This document shows positions 1-8,302 of a stretch of DNA of 46,950 nucleotides, one piece after another (the first letter of the stretch is position 1; each line of letters starts with the position of its first letter). The notes beneath the pieces are model-generated. The model worked only from the letters and a program-made list of their open reading frames with translations, had not been told where the DNA came from and did not search any database. This DNA comes from a bacterium. GTDB taxonomy: Bacteria > Armatimonadota > UBA5829. The translations under genes and the position numbers were made by a program. The DNA is taken from NCBI GenBank assembly GCA_021373255.1, contig JAJFTD010000011.1, forward strand, positions 1 to 46,950, given 5' to 3'.

Positions 1-240
1 AGCAACTACGATGGCGGCTACCAGTTCAAAGCAGAAATCTACACCGCCGAGGGCGACCATTTCTTCACAAAGCGCCTTGATTGCACAAACTGTGCAGTTC
101 CAAGCGCCTATGCGGAGTTCATTGACAGCATACTCGAAAACCGGGCTCCCATGGCTACCGGAGAGCAGGGGCTCAAGGTCATGAAAATCCTTGAGGGCAT
201 CTACCAAAGCGCGAAGACCGGGAAGGAAGTTCGGTATTAG
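1..240 (+). CDS. Gfo/Idh/MocA family oxidoreductase, C-terminal fragment
   Basis: An open frame enters from the left edge and stops with TAG at 238-240, giving the last 79 residues of a protein. The end of the fragment (EQGLKVMKILEGIYQSAKTG, followed by KEVRY) matches the usual C-terminus of NAD(P)-dependent Gfo/Idh/MocA sugar dehydrogenases, where the last helix follows the substrate-domain sheet. The N-terminal Rossmann fold lies outside the window, so substrate and cofactor cannot be judged. Members of this family are abundant in bacteria that degrade plant polysaccharides, which fits the other carbohydrate genes here. The family call rests on the C-terminal signature alone. Confidence 0.75.
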   Translation, partial: SNYDGGYQFKAEIYTAEGDHFFTKRLDCTNCAVPSAYAEFIDSILENRAPMATGEQGLKVMKILEGIYQSAKTGKEVRY

Positions 241-288
241 TCGCAGAAAAGTGATGCAAGTGTTCCGAACCGGGTAAACGACATCATC

Positions 289-318
289 GAACCCTCCGGG
301 CATGCTCCCGGAGGGTTC
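289..318 (+). terminator. Perfect 12-bp hairpin between oxidoreductase and peptidase genes
   Basis: The arms at 289-300 (GAACCCTCCGGG) and 307-318 (CCCGGAGGGTTC) are perfect reverse complements around a 6-base loop. The hairpin lies 48 bases after the oxidoreductase stop and 27 bases before the peptidase start. No T-run follows, so it may be a weak or Rho-assisted terminator, an mRNA 3'-end stabiliser, or a leader hairpin of the peptidase gene. Confidence 0.55.
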
Positions 319-345
319 ACTCATAACTCAATACGAGGTGAACCA

Positions 346-1473
346 ATGGCAAATGCGGATCGAGTCAAGCAGCTCTTCCTTGACCTGCTCCGAATTAACA
401 GCCCGTCCAGGCACGAGCGTGGAGTGGCGGACTATCTGAAATCAAAACTTGAGGCTTTAGGGTTTCATGTGGAGGAAGACGACACTGCTGAGCAGATCGA
501 CGGAGATGCAGGCAATCTGATCGCTATGCTGCCAGGTACCATACCAGGCGCTCGGAGCATCTTCCTAGGCGCGCACATGGACACAGTAGAGCCTACGGAT
601 AAACTCGATATCAACTTCGATGGGAAGACGTTTCACTCCGACGGCAGCACGATACTCGGTGCAGATGATAAAGCAGGCATCGCTGCGATCATCGAGGGCG
701 TGGAGTCCATAATCGAAAGCGGCACTGAGCACGGCGATATTCAGATTATCTTCAATGTATCCGAAGAGGTTGGCCTGCTGGGGTCGCGCAAGCTCGATAC
801 GTCCAAGATCAAAGCAAGTATGGGATATATATTCGATACTCAAAAGCCTGCTGCGGGGATTACCGTAAGCGCACCAACGCATGAGAACATCATCGTGGAG
901 ATCACCGGTAAGGCAGCACACGCAGGTATGGCCCCGGAGAATGGCATCAGCGCAATAGTAGCCGCCAGCAAGGCAATCGCGCGGATGAACCTGGGCCGCA
1001 TAGACTTTGAGACCACCGCGAATATCGGTGTCATACAGGGCGGCAAGGCTCGCAACATCGTCCCGGACCAAGTCACCATAAAGGCAGAAGCCCGCAGCCG
1101 GAACAATGACAAACTGACCGCACAAGTAGATCACATGCGCTCGGTGTTCCAACAGGAAGCCGATGCCATGGGAGCGAAGTTGATGTTCCAGGGCGAGAGG
1201 GAGTACACCACGTTCCGATGGACCGAGAACGATGACATCGTAAAGCTGGCTGTGGCGGCGTGCGGTCGAATTGGGGTCAAGCCTACATTCCAGGACGGCG
1301 GAGGCGGCAGCGACGCCAACACATACAACAGCTTGGGCATCCCCTGCGTAGTGGTGGGGGTGGGTTATGATGGCGCTCACAGTCATTCCGAAAGCATTGC
1401 CCTTGAAGACTTGGTAACGGCGTCCAGGTTCGCTTCAGCGATCATCGAGACAGCCGCGCATGTGGAGGGCTAG
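346..1473 (+). CDS. M20-family zinc metallopeptidase, PepT-like
   Basis: 375-residue cytoplasmic peptidase of the M20/PepT-like group, which removes residues from short peptides using two zinc ions. The metal-site motifs are present: GAHMDTV with His77 and Asp79, GADDKAG around 105-111 for the bridging aspartate, SEE at 139-141 for the catalytic and binding glutamates, FDTQKP near 164, and a C-terminal AHSHSE histidine. A dimerisation (lid) domain insert of about 110 residues lies between them, as usual. ATG 346 is supported by GAGGTG at 335-340, five bases upstream. No signal peptide is seen. The DUF3866 gene starts 3 bases after the stop, so the two are probably co-transcribed. The exact substrate (tripeptides or other) cannot be read from sequence. 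Confidence 0.88.
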   Translation: MANADRVKQLFLDLLRINSPSRHERGVADYLKSKLEALGFHVEEDDTAEQIDGDAGNLIAMLPGTIPGARSIFLGAHMDTVEPTDKLDINFDGKTFHSDGSTILGADDKAGIAAIIEGVESIIESGTEHGDIQIIFNVSEEVGLLGSRKLDTSKIKASMGYIFDTQKPAAGITVSAPTHENIIVEITGKAAHAGMAPENGISAIVAASKAIARMNLGRIDFETTANIGVIQGGKARNIVPDQVTIKAEARSRNNDKLTAQVDHMRSVFQQEADAMGAKLMFQGEREYTTFRWTENDDIVKLAVAACGRIGVKPTFQDGGGGSDANTYNSLGIPCVVVGVGYDGAHSHSESIALEDLVTASRFASAIIETAAHVEG

Positions 1474-1476
1474 ACG

Positions 1477-2568
1477 ATGCTGACAAGAGCGCGGGGTAGG
1501 GTGATATCCATAGACATTGGGCGCGGCGATGCGCTGGAGATCAGCGTTGAGATTGATGGGCAGAAGTCGCGTGCGATGGCTTATACGCAGATCACAGGCC
1601 CCGTGCAAGTCGGCGATGAAGTCCTGCTTAACACCACCGCTGTGCGCAAGTCGCTCGGCACCGGCGGCTATCACTTCGTAATGGCGAACCTCTCCAGCAT
1701 CGACCCCGGCGCTGATGAGGCTGGTCACATTATGAAAGCGCGCTATACTCCCGTGCAACACAGCGTGCTCTCCGTAGAAGAAGACGATTCACCCTACCGC
1801 GCGGACATCGAAGAATTCGATACACTGGGCGGGATGCCGGTTCTTATCGGTCAACTCCACAGCCAACTCGCTCCCGCCGCAGCCGCTATTAAGCGCCAGA
1901 CAAGGTCACGTGCTCGGGTGTGTTATATCATGACAGATTCTGCCGCGCTGCCTTACGAGTTTAGCCGCTCCGCACATGAACTTAAAAATAAGGGCCTGAT
2001 CGACGCAGCTATTACCGTGGGGCAGGCATTTGGCGGGGATTATGAGGCGGTGAATATTTACACCGGGCTCATCGCCGCAAAGCAGGTCGTGCACGCTGAC
2101 GCTGTGATCGTCTGTCCGGGTCCGGGTAACGTCGGCACCGGCACCACCTATGGATATACATCTATTGAGCAGGGCGAGATAGTAAATGTAGTAAATATCC
2201 TCGGAGGCAACCCAATCGGTATTGCAAGGATCAGCTTCGCCGATCCACGTCCGCGCCACCAGGGCCTCAGCCACCACACCATCACATCTCTGGGCCGCGT
2301 AGCTCTTACCAAATGTACACTGGTTCTTCCCATGATGGATCAGATGAGGCTGCTGGCTGTGCAGGAACAAATTGCCCACAGCCCCATCAGCTATCGCCAC
2401 ACCACCCGCATAATCGACGGCCGCCCGGGTATCATAGAACTCCAGGAACAAGGTATCAAGATGTCGAGCATGGGCCGCGGTTTCTCAGAAGACGAAGAAT
2501 TCTTCCTGTCCGCTGCCGCAGCAGGTGTGCTGGCGGCTGATATGTTGAGAAGCACAGGTGGAGCGTGA
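1477..2568 (+). CDS. DUF3866 family protein
   Basis: 363-residue protein with the recognisable DUF3866 opening (MLTRARGRVISI), the motif GDEVLLNTTAV and the family signature LGTGGYHFVMANL near residues 60-71. A glycine-rich stretch (VIVCPGPGNVGTGTTYGY, about 212-229) looks like a nucleotide- or phosphate-binding loop, but its role is not known. No signal peptide or membrane segment. It begins 3 bases after the M20 peptidase stop. DUF3866 proteins are known mainly from Actinobacteria and Firmicutes, have no assigned function, and their presence fits a Terrabacteria-type genome. The start ATG is set by the tight spacing to the upstream gene. Confidence 0.85.
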   Translation: MLTRARGRVISIDIGRGDALEISVEIDGQKSRAMAYTQITGPVQVGDEVLLNTTAVRKSLGTGGYHFVMANLSSIDPGADEAGHIMKARYTPVQHSVLSVEEDDSPYRADIEEFDTLGGMPVLIGQLHSQLAPAAAAIKRQTRSRARVCYIMTDSAALPYEFSRSAHELKNKGLIDAAITVGQAFGGDYEAVNIYTGLIAAKQVVHADAVIVCPGPGNVGTGTTYGYTSIEQGEIVNVVNILGGNPIGIARISFADPRPRHQGLSHHTITSLGRVALTKCTLVLPMMDQMRLLAVQEQIAHSPISYRHTTRIIDGRPGIIELQEQGIKMSSMGRGFSEDEEFFLSAAAAGVLAADMLRSTGGA

Positions 2569-2580
2569 ATCCGAATAGAC

Positions 2581-2826
2581 TTTTAATCGCGAAAACGCGA
2601 AGGAGCGAAAGCACGAAATGGGTTAGAATGTCACAAAATCATAAAGCCACAAGGTTAAGAAAGTCGAAGTGATAACGCAAGTTGTTTCGGGAAACCCTTT
2701 CCCGAAACCGCCCCTCGGGCAACAGTGGTTCTGAAAGAACCGCGAGAGCCGGACGTGCTATCTTTGATATGTTTTCAGAATCGCTGAAGGGATGAATGAA
2801 ATGAAACGCTGAAAGGCTAACGCCGG
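2581..2826 (+). repeat. Mosaic intergenic repeat, copy A (octamer arrays plus hairpin)
   Basis: The spacer between two convergent genes is filled with structured repeat. 2588-2619 is four octamers (CGCGAAAA, CGCGAAGG, AGCGAAAG, CACGAAAT). 2630-2677 is a second octamer series (GTCACAAA, ATCATAAA, GCCACAAG, GTTAAGAA, AGTCGAAG). 2684-2708 is a perfect 11-bp hairpin (GTTTCGGGAAA, loop CCC, TTTCCCGAAAC). 2781-2820 is a third octamer-like series with TGAA cores. The CGAAA, hairpin and TGAA blocks recur in the same order on the opposite strand at 21347-21538. No gene is seen here. Confidence 0.85.
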
Positions 2827-2833
2827 GCGCTGT

Positions 2834-3649
2834 TCAGACCTCCAATATGATCCCGTCATACGCGACCTCTATGTCCTTTTTAGCAGCCTTTGACTCCAGT
2901 TCTTCGTGGAGCAGCCCGATATTGTGAGAGAAGTGAGTTATCACAGTGCGCGTTGCAGGTGACACTGCTCCTGCTCGTGTGAGGTGGGTTCGTAACTTGA
3001 GCACATCGCGCATGTTCATATGGAGTTGCGAAGAGTGCAGAGCAGTGCCGTTAGTGCATTCGGCAATCAGCAAATCGAACTTGAAATTCGATATGAAATC
3101 GAGCGTTGATTTGCCATAAAATCCAGTGTCCGATGAATAAAGTACTGTCGCTGTTTCGGATTGGATGATATAATTAAGAGCAGTCTCATTTCTTGCGTGT
3201 TCCGCAAGAATGGGGATAAAAGTGAGATAGTCTGCTTTTATGGGTATATACGGCTCTACAGTGTGAAACTCTGCCGGTAATTCTCGCCTCTCGTGTCGAG
3301 ATTTTATGGCACGCATTACCTTTTCATTACCGTATATCTGTATAGGTGCATTCGCCAGACAATGGGCAAACGGGTGACTCATATACTCCACTTCATCTGG
3401 GTCAAAATGGTCACCATGGGAATGAGTGTAGAACAGGTGTTTGAGCTTGGATTGGTCGATTCCGAAGCGGATTGAATGGTAATAGGTATCCGGCGGAAGA
3501 TCGATCTTGAAGATATCATCAATTTGTAGTGAAGCGCGGCTCCTGAGGTTTTTACCACCAAGTGCACGAGCTTTGGCACAGGTTGTGCAACCACAAAATA
3601 TGCCAGGCCATCCCTCAGCAGCCGCTGTACCAAGTATTTGTATACGCAT
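2834..3649 (-). CDS. MBL-fold metallo-hydrolase, PhnP-like
   Basis: 271-residue metallo-beta-lactamase-fold hydrolase. The metal-binding motif HSHGDH spans His76-His81, and further conserved positions are visible (SSDTGF, and a late THFSHN). The N-terminus has a Cys-X-Cys-X2-Cys cluster (Cys19, Cys21, Cys24) after a GTAAAEGWPG turn. That arrangement is the structural zinc site of PhnP-type phosphoribosyl cyclic phosphate phosphodiesterases and relatives such as PqqB-like proteins. No phn gene is nearby, so the PhnP reaction is not assured; it may be a general cyclic-phosphate or lactone hydrolase. Start ATG (complement of 3647-3649) has GAGGTAG about six bases upstream and a promoter with an extended -10 at 3679-3684. 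It stands alone on its strand. Confidence 0.82.
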   Translation of the reverse strand: MRIQILGTAAAEGWPGIFCGCTTCAKARALGGKNLRSRASLQIDDIFKIDLPPDTYYHSIRFGIDQSKLKHLFYTHSHGDHFDPDEVEYMSHPFAHCLANAPIQIYGNEKVMRAIKSRHERRELPAEFHTVEPYIPIKADYLTFIPILAEHARNETALNYIIQSETATVLYSSDTGFYGKSTLDFISNFKFDLLIAECTNGTALHSSQLHMNMRDVLKLRTHLTRAGAVSPATRTVITHFSHNIGLLHEELESKAAKKDIEVAYDGIILEV

Positions 3650-3678
3650 AAGTCTACCTCATATATGGAGTGAGCTTT

Positions 3679-3684
3679 ATTATA
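3679..3684 (-). promoter_or_regulatory. Extended -10 promoter for the MBL-fold hydrolase
   Basis: On the minus strand TATAAT is preceded by TGG, giving an extended -10 (TGNTATAAT). A TTGAAT lies 19 bases further upstream, longer than ideal. Transcription would start near 3672, about 23 bases before the ATG. Confidence 0.55.
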
Positions 3685-3774
3685 CCAGCCTATCTACTGC
3701 ATTATTCAAGAAATGTGATTGCGGCAAGCATTAGTTTATAACCGCAATCTCTTCATGAATAATGCGGAGTCCAT

Positions 3775-3803
3775 TTGACACCGCATGACGGTGTATATAT
3801 AAT
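3775..3803 (+). promoter_or_regulatory. Consensus sigma-70 promoter of secDF
   Basis: TTGACA at 3775-3780 and TATAAT at 3798-3803 are both perfect consensus hexamers with the optimal 17-base spacer. The start point would be near 3810, giving an 80-base leader before the GTG at 3892. Confidence 0.85.
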
Positions 3804-3891
3804 AGCTCTGTTGTCTCTGAATGGCGCTTCACGGCTAGACACCAATTCGGCCGGCTGATGCTGGTCTCTATCGTGTTTGGGAGGTTAAATA

Positions 3892-6369
3892 GTGTCAAGA
3901 TACCAAAAACTCTTCGTGTTAGTAATTGCCCTCGCTATAGCAGCGGGCGCGGTTGCGTATCTCAAACCGCTGAGGAAAGGCCTCGACATCGCCGGCGGCA
4001 TCCGGGTTGTCATGCAAGCTGATCCTAAGAGGGGTGATGACTGGCCGAAGACACACCAAGAGCGAGTCGACAAGATGGAATCCATCCGCAAGACCATCGC
4101 AAAGAGAATGGCTGCGGTCGCTGAGCCGAAGGTAACTGTAGCCGGCGAGGATAGACTTGTTGTCGAGTTGCCGGGCGTGAAAAACCCGACCAAGGCTCTC
4201 AACGAAATTAAGAAAACCGCGTCTTTGGAGTTTTTCTACCTCAAGGACGTCCAGAATGTCAACAATTCCATGGGTAAGTGGAAGATGGATGCTCCTGCGA
4301 GCAAGGAAGATTCCTACATCTTTACCGGACCCAATGGCGAGATTATTGACAGTGTAAAGCAGCCCGAAGAGGTTATGAGCAAGGTTGTGGATAGAGACCG
4401 CAACAAGCCGCTTCTCACGGGTAAAGACCTTCTCCCGAACGCGAAGGCAAATCTAAACCAGCAGAGCCAAATAGTCATCAACATCGAGTTTAATGACAGT
4501 GGGCGAGAGATATTTAAAAACTTCACCCGCTCGCACATTGATGACTACCTGGCCGTGTTCTTCGACGGCAAACTGCTGACTGCGCCTAAAATCAATGAGG
4601 CTATCCCCAGCGGCAGTGCTGAAATCTCTGGTTTTTCCAGTCTTCCTGAGGCTAAGAAGACCGCTGAGTTCCTCAATGCTGGTGCTCTACCGATTCCGCT
4701 GAAGGTTATCAGCAAAGACCAGGTAGAGCCTACCCTTGGCGACGAGACCGTTCATCAGGTCGTGTTTGCCGGTATCATCGGCCTTGCGCTGGTGGTGCTT
4801 TTCATGCTCCTTTATTACAGACTCCCGGGGCTTATTGCAAGCATCGCGCTTTGTCTGTATGCATTGTTTGTGATTGCTGCGTTCAAACTCATCGGAGCGA
4901 CAATGTCGCTCGCGGGCATCGCGGCTTTGATTATATCTATTGGTATGGCGGTTGACGCCAACATCCTGATATTCGAGCGTTTGAAAGAAGAGCTGCGAAG
5001 TGGTAAGACTTTGCGGGCGGCTATCGATGCTGGATTCAACAGGGCGTTTACGGCAATCTTCGACTCCAATATGTGTACGGCGATCACCTGCGCCATCCTG
5101 ATGTGGTATGGCAGCCCCTCGGTTGTCAGCTTCGCCACCACACTAATCATTGGTGTGGCTATCAGTATGTTCACTGCTATCACGGTTACCAGGACCATCC
5201 TGCACCTGTTAGTGAACGCTGAGTGGGCGCAGAGCCCGAAACTGTTTGGTTTGGGCACAAGCTGGATGCATCACGTAACCTGGAACATCGTCGGCAAGAA
5301 GGCGTATTTCTTTATACTCAGTGGTATATTGATTATTCCTGGCCTGGTGGTGTTGAGCATGTATGGCCTGAAGCCGGGCATCGAGTTTAAGTCTGGAACC
5401 AGCGTGCAGGCTACGTTCAACCAGCGTGTGCAACTTGATGCTGTGCGCAGCGAGGTGAGCAAGTACTCCAAGGAAAGCGAAATCCAGCTTGGTAGTGATG
5501 GCAAGGTGGCGTTTATCAAGACTCTGCCACTTAGCGAGTCTAAAGAAGAAGCCATGCGTGCCGATCTTGATCAGAAGTTCAATATGCTCAATGGGAAGTT
5601 CGACTCAGTAAGCAGTGTTGAACCGACGATCAGTAAAGAGCTGACTACCAACGCATTCCTTGCGGTGTTGATTGCATCCGGTGCGATTATTCTCTACCTG
5701 ACCGGTAGATTCGCAATCTCCGGTATTGCGTCCGGTCTTAAATACGGCGTGTGTGCGGTTATCGCTCTGATACACGATGCGGCGTTTATTCTCGGCCTGT
5801 TCGCCATACTGGGCAAGGTGCTGGGATGGGAGGTTGACAGCCTCTTCGTGACTGCTGTTCTGACCATTATCGGTTTCAGCGTTCACGACACCATCGTTGT
5901 ATTCGACAGAATCAGGGAGAACCTGCGGCATCGACAGCGTGGCGAGAGCTTCGAGCAGCTTGCTAACAGGAGTATCCTGCAGACGTTGAGCCGCTCGATC
6001 AACACCTCGTTCACTGTTGTGTTGACGTTGGCTATGCTGATTGTGTTCGGTGGCCCGCTTCTGAGGCACTTCTATGTGGCCCTGCTTGTGGGTATCATCA
6101 TCGGAACGTATTCATCGATCTTCAACGCGACTCCGCTTGTAATCGTGTGGGAGTATCTGGCTTCAAAGAGCGCTGCGCCCAAGAAGAAAGAATCCGAGGG
6201 CAAGGTGCTGGTTGAGAAGCCGATCGAAAGTCCGATAGACGTAAAGCCGATCGCGGAGAGCAGCGAAGCAATTGATACTACTGAAGTCGATTCCACCGGC
6301 TCCAATGGTTCAAACGGCAATGGAGCTGCAAGAATCAAGCGCAAGACGGCTAAGAAGAGACGATACTAG
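3892..6369 (+). CDS. secDF: Protein translocase subunit SecDF (fused SecD-SecF)
   Basis: 825-residue inner-membrane RND-type protein that uses the proton gradient to help pull proteins out of the SecYEG channel. The SecD half has an N-terminal membrane helix (about 7-24), the LDIAGGIRVVMQ motif, a periplasmic P1 region and a membrane block carrying GMAVDANILIFERL near residue 350. The SecF half follows from about 455, with GIEFKSGTSV and the second conserved motif VHDTIVVFDRI near 663. Each half has six predicted membrane segments. A basic, Ser/Asn-rich cytoplasmic tail of about 70 residues ends in KRKTAKKRRY. The start is GTG 3892 with GGGAGG at 3879-3884. Fused SecDF is a recognised variant; no yajC is adjacent. 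It is monocistronic, with its own promoter and terminator. Confidence 0.95.
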   Translation: MSRYQKLFVLVIALAIAAGAVAYLKPLRKGLDIAGGIRVVMQADPKRGDDWPKTHQERVDKMESIRKTIAKRMAAVAEPKVTVAGEDRLVVELPGVKNPTKALNEIKKTASLEFFYLKDVQNVNNSMGKWKMDAPASKEDSYIFTGPNGEIIDSVKQPEEVMSKVVDRDRNKPLLTGKDLLPNAKANLNQQSQIVINIEFNDSGREIFKNFTRSHIDDYLAVFFDGKLLTAPKINEAIPSGSAEISGFSSLPEAKKTAEFLNAGALPIPLKVISKDQVEPTLGDETVHQVVFAGIIGLALVVLFMLLYYRLPGLIASIALCLYALFVIAAFKLIGATMSLAGIAALIISIGMAVDANILIFERLKEELRSGKTLRAAIDAGFNRAFTAIFDSNMCTAITCAILMWYGSPSVVSFATTLIIGVAISMFTAITVTRTILHLLVNAEWAQSPKLFGLGTSWMHHVTWNIVGKKAYFFILSGILIIPGLVVLSMYGLKPGIEFKSGTSVQATFNQRVQLDAVRSEVSKYSKESEIQLGSDGKVAFIKTLPLSESKEEAMRADLDQKFNMLNGKFDSVSSVEPTISKELTTNAFLAVLIASGAIILYLTGRFAISGIASGLKYGVCAVIALIHDAAFILGLFAILGKVLGWEVDSLFVTAVLTIIGFSVHDTIVVFDRIRENLRHRQRGESFEQLANRSILQTLSRSINTSFTVVLTLAMLIVFGGPLLRHFYVALLVGIIIGTYSSIFNATPLVIVWEYLASKSAAPKKKESEGKVLVEKPIESPIDVKPIAESSEAIDTTEVDSTGSNGSNGNGAARIKRKTAKKRRY

Positions 6370-6393
6370 TCGATAAATCAGAACAACGAACCG

Positions 6394-6424
6394 GGGGCTC
6401 GCTGTAAAGGCGAGCCCCTTTTTT
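6394..6424 (+). terminator. Rho-independent terminator of secDF
   Basis: A perfect 9-bp GC-rich stem (GGGGCTCGC 6394-6402, GCGAGCCCC 6410-6418) with a 7-base loop is followed by six T (6419-6424). It begins 24 bases after the secDF stop. Confidence 0.9.
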
Positions 6425-6429
6425 ATTTA

Positions 6430-6549
6430 GATTGCAGATTTAAGATTGATGATTGAGGCAAGCGAGTTGTACAATGGTAGAGGAAAATGTGGAAAGAGCG
6501 CGTGCCACTCCATAGGCAATCTTCAATCTACAATCTAAAATCTACAATC
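6430..6549. repeat. Inverted pair of heptamer arrays (GATTGNA)
   Basis: Left arm 6430-6457 is four in-phase heptamers (GATTGCA, GATTTAA, GATTGAT, GATTGAG). Right arm 6515-6549 is five heptamers in the opposite orientation (GGCAATC, TTCAATC, TACAATC, TAAAATC, TACAATC). The arms enclose 57 bases of unrelated sequence and can pair to form a long imperfect hairpin. The element fills the spacer between the secDF terminator and recJ and ends 10 bases before the recJ start, so it may lie within the recJ 5' leader. Confidence 0.85.
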
Positions 6550-6559
6550 AAATGTTGGT

Positions 6560-8281
6560 GTGTTTTTGGAAGACATAGTCTGGACGGTAGTTGAGTGTGA
6601 TGACGAAGCGGCTGAGAGATTGGCTAACGAAATCGGTATGCCGGGAATCATCGGCCGTCTGCTGGTCAACCGAGGTATTACCACCGCTGCGGAAGCTGCA
6701 CGGTTTTTGAACCCCTCTCTCTCGCATCTGCACGACCCCTATCTGCTCCCTGACCTCGATGCTGGCGTAGACCGGCTCGCTGCCGCGCTGAAAACAGGTG
6801 AGAGGATATGTGTCCACGGCGATTATGATGTAGATGGTGTCACCAGTACAGCTCTTTTAGTGCGCGCCCTGAGAGCTCTAAAGGCGAATGTGCAGTATAG
6901 AGTCCCTCACCGCCGCAGAGACGGTTATGATATCAAACCTCACGCAATTGACGAGTGCGCGCAGGATGGGGTAGGGCTGGTTGTTACCTGCGACTGCGGC
7001 ATTAACGCACACGAAACTGTAAACCGCGCAAGTGAGCTTGGAATTGATGTCATTATAACCGATCACCACGAGCCTGGGTATGAACTCCCGGGTGCGGTTG
7101 CTGTTATCAATCCTAAGCGCTCAGATTCGACGTATCCATTCACTGGTTTGGCTGGAGTAGGTGTTGCGTTCAAGTTTGCGCAAGGTTTAGTAAAAAAGTT
7201 AGGCTTAAGCGAGGAAGCGTTTGTATCACGCTTCGTTGATCTTGCCGCGTTAGGCACTGTTGGGGATGTCGTCCCACTACTTGGCGAGAACCGCGACATA
7301 GTTAAATACGGTTTGGAAGCTATCCCATTAAGCAAAAAGATCGGCCTTAGGACAATGCTGAAGAGCACCGGCGTGGATGGAAAAACTTTGAGCGCGTATC
7401 ATCTCGCATTTGTGCTCGGGCCGAGAATCAATGCTGTTGGCCGTATGGACGATGCCCGCGCCGCGCTGGACCTGTTTCTTACAAAAGACGAAGAAGAAGC
7501 GAAGTCTCTCACACTGGATATGGAGCGCCACAACACCGAGCGCAAAGCCGAGCAAGAGAGAATTCTCGCTCAAGCAATGGAACAGGTTAGCTCCAAGGAC
7601 CTATCAAGCACACGCGTGTTGGTGCTCCACCACGATGGCTGGAACTCCGGTGTTGTCGGAATTGTCGCGGGCAGGATTTGCGAGACATTTACAAGACCCG
7701 CCATCCTCATCAGCCGTGACGAAGAGTCGGGACAGGGTGGAGGGTCGGCGCGCAGTATCTGTTCATTCAACATGCTCGAAGGCCTCCGTCATTGCGCGGA
7801 CCTGCTTGGCCGGTTCGGTGGGCATGCTCTTGCGGCGGGTCTTCACATTCCCCTCGCCAACCTGGACGCGTTCGAGGAGAAGATAAACGCTTATGCCATG
7901 GATGTCATTCCCGAGGAGGAGTTGGCGCCGAGAATAGAAGTCGAGGCGGAACTGCAGCCGACAGACATCAACCGCAAGCTCGCAGATACTCTTGCCTGTA
8001 TGGAACCCTTTGGTGAGGGCAACCCGGAGCCTATGTTCATGTCACGTGGATTTACCGTGCTTAGTCGGCAGAGGGTGGGCGATGGCTCGCATCTGAAGAT
8101 GCGGGTTCAGGGCGAAAATGCGCCTCCGATCGACTGTATAGCGTTCAAGTTAGGCCACCTCGCGGATCAACTCCAGCTTGGCAGTAGCGTCGATTTGTGT
8201 TACAATATTAGACTAAATAAGTTCAATGGTTCGGAGACGGTACAGCTCGTCGGTGCCGCTATAAGGCCGGGAAATCGTTAA
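6560..8281 (+). CDS. recJ: Single-stranded-DNA-specific exonuclease RecJ
   Basis: 573-residue 5'-to-3' single-strand exonuclease acting in recombination and mismatch repair in the cytoplasm. DHH-superfamily motifs are intact: HGDYDVDG at 86-93, CDCG at 144-147, TDHHEPG at 167-173 and the GTVGDVVPL block near 233. The DHHA1 part shows the GRFGGHALAAGL motif around residue 421, and an OB-fold follows at the C-terminus. Length matches a standard RecJ. The start is uncertain: GTG 6560 gives the full protein, but no clear ribosome binding site precedes it because the heptamer repeat runs up to 6549; TTG 6566 is an alternative. rel follows 21 bases after the stop, so recJ, rel and the methyltransferase are probably one operon. 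Confidence 0.95.
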   Translation: MFLEDIVWTVVECDDEAAERLANEIGMPGIIGRLLVNRGITTAAEAARFLNPSLSHLHDPYLLPDLDAGVDRLAAALKTGERICVHGDYDVDGVTSTALLVRALRALKANVQYRVPHRRRDGYDIKPHAIDECAQDGVGLVVTCDCGINAHETVNRASELGIDVIITDHHEPGYELPGAVAVINPKRSDSTYPFTGLAGVGVAFKFAQGLVKKLGLSEEAFVSRFVDLAALGTVGDVVPLLGENRDIVKYGLEAIPLSKKIGLRTMLKSTGVDGKTLSAYHLAFVLGPRINAVGRMDDARAALDLFLTKDEEEAKSLTLDMERHNTERKAEQERILAQAMEQVSSKDLSSTRVLVLHHDGWNSGVVGIVAGRICETFTRPAILISRDEESGQGGGSARSICSFNMLEGLRHCADLLGRFGGHALAAGLHIPLANLDAFEEKINAYAMDVIPEEELAPRIEVEAELQPTDINRKLADTLACMEPFGEGNPEPMFMSRGFTVLSRQRVGDGSHLKMRVQGENAPPIDCIAFKLGHLADQLQLGSSVDLCYNIRLNKFNGSETVQLVGAAIRPGNR

Positions 8282-8302
8282 TATACGGCCGGTACCCAGC
8301 AG

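Noticed and set aside
565-1386. 273-residue open frame antisense to the M20 peptidase
   Set aside because: It mirrors an intact peptidase with complete zinc motifs, has cysteine- and histidine-rich low-quality protein sequence and no ribosome binding site.
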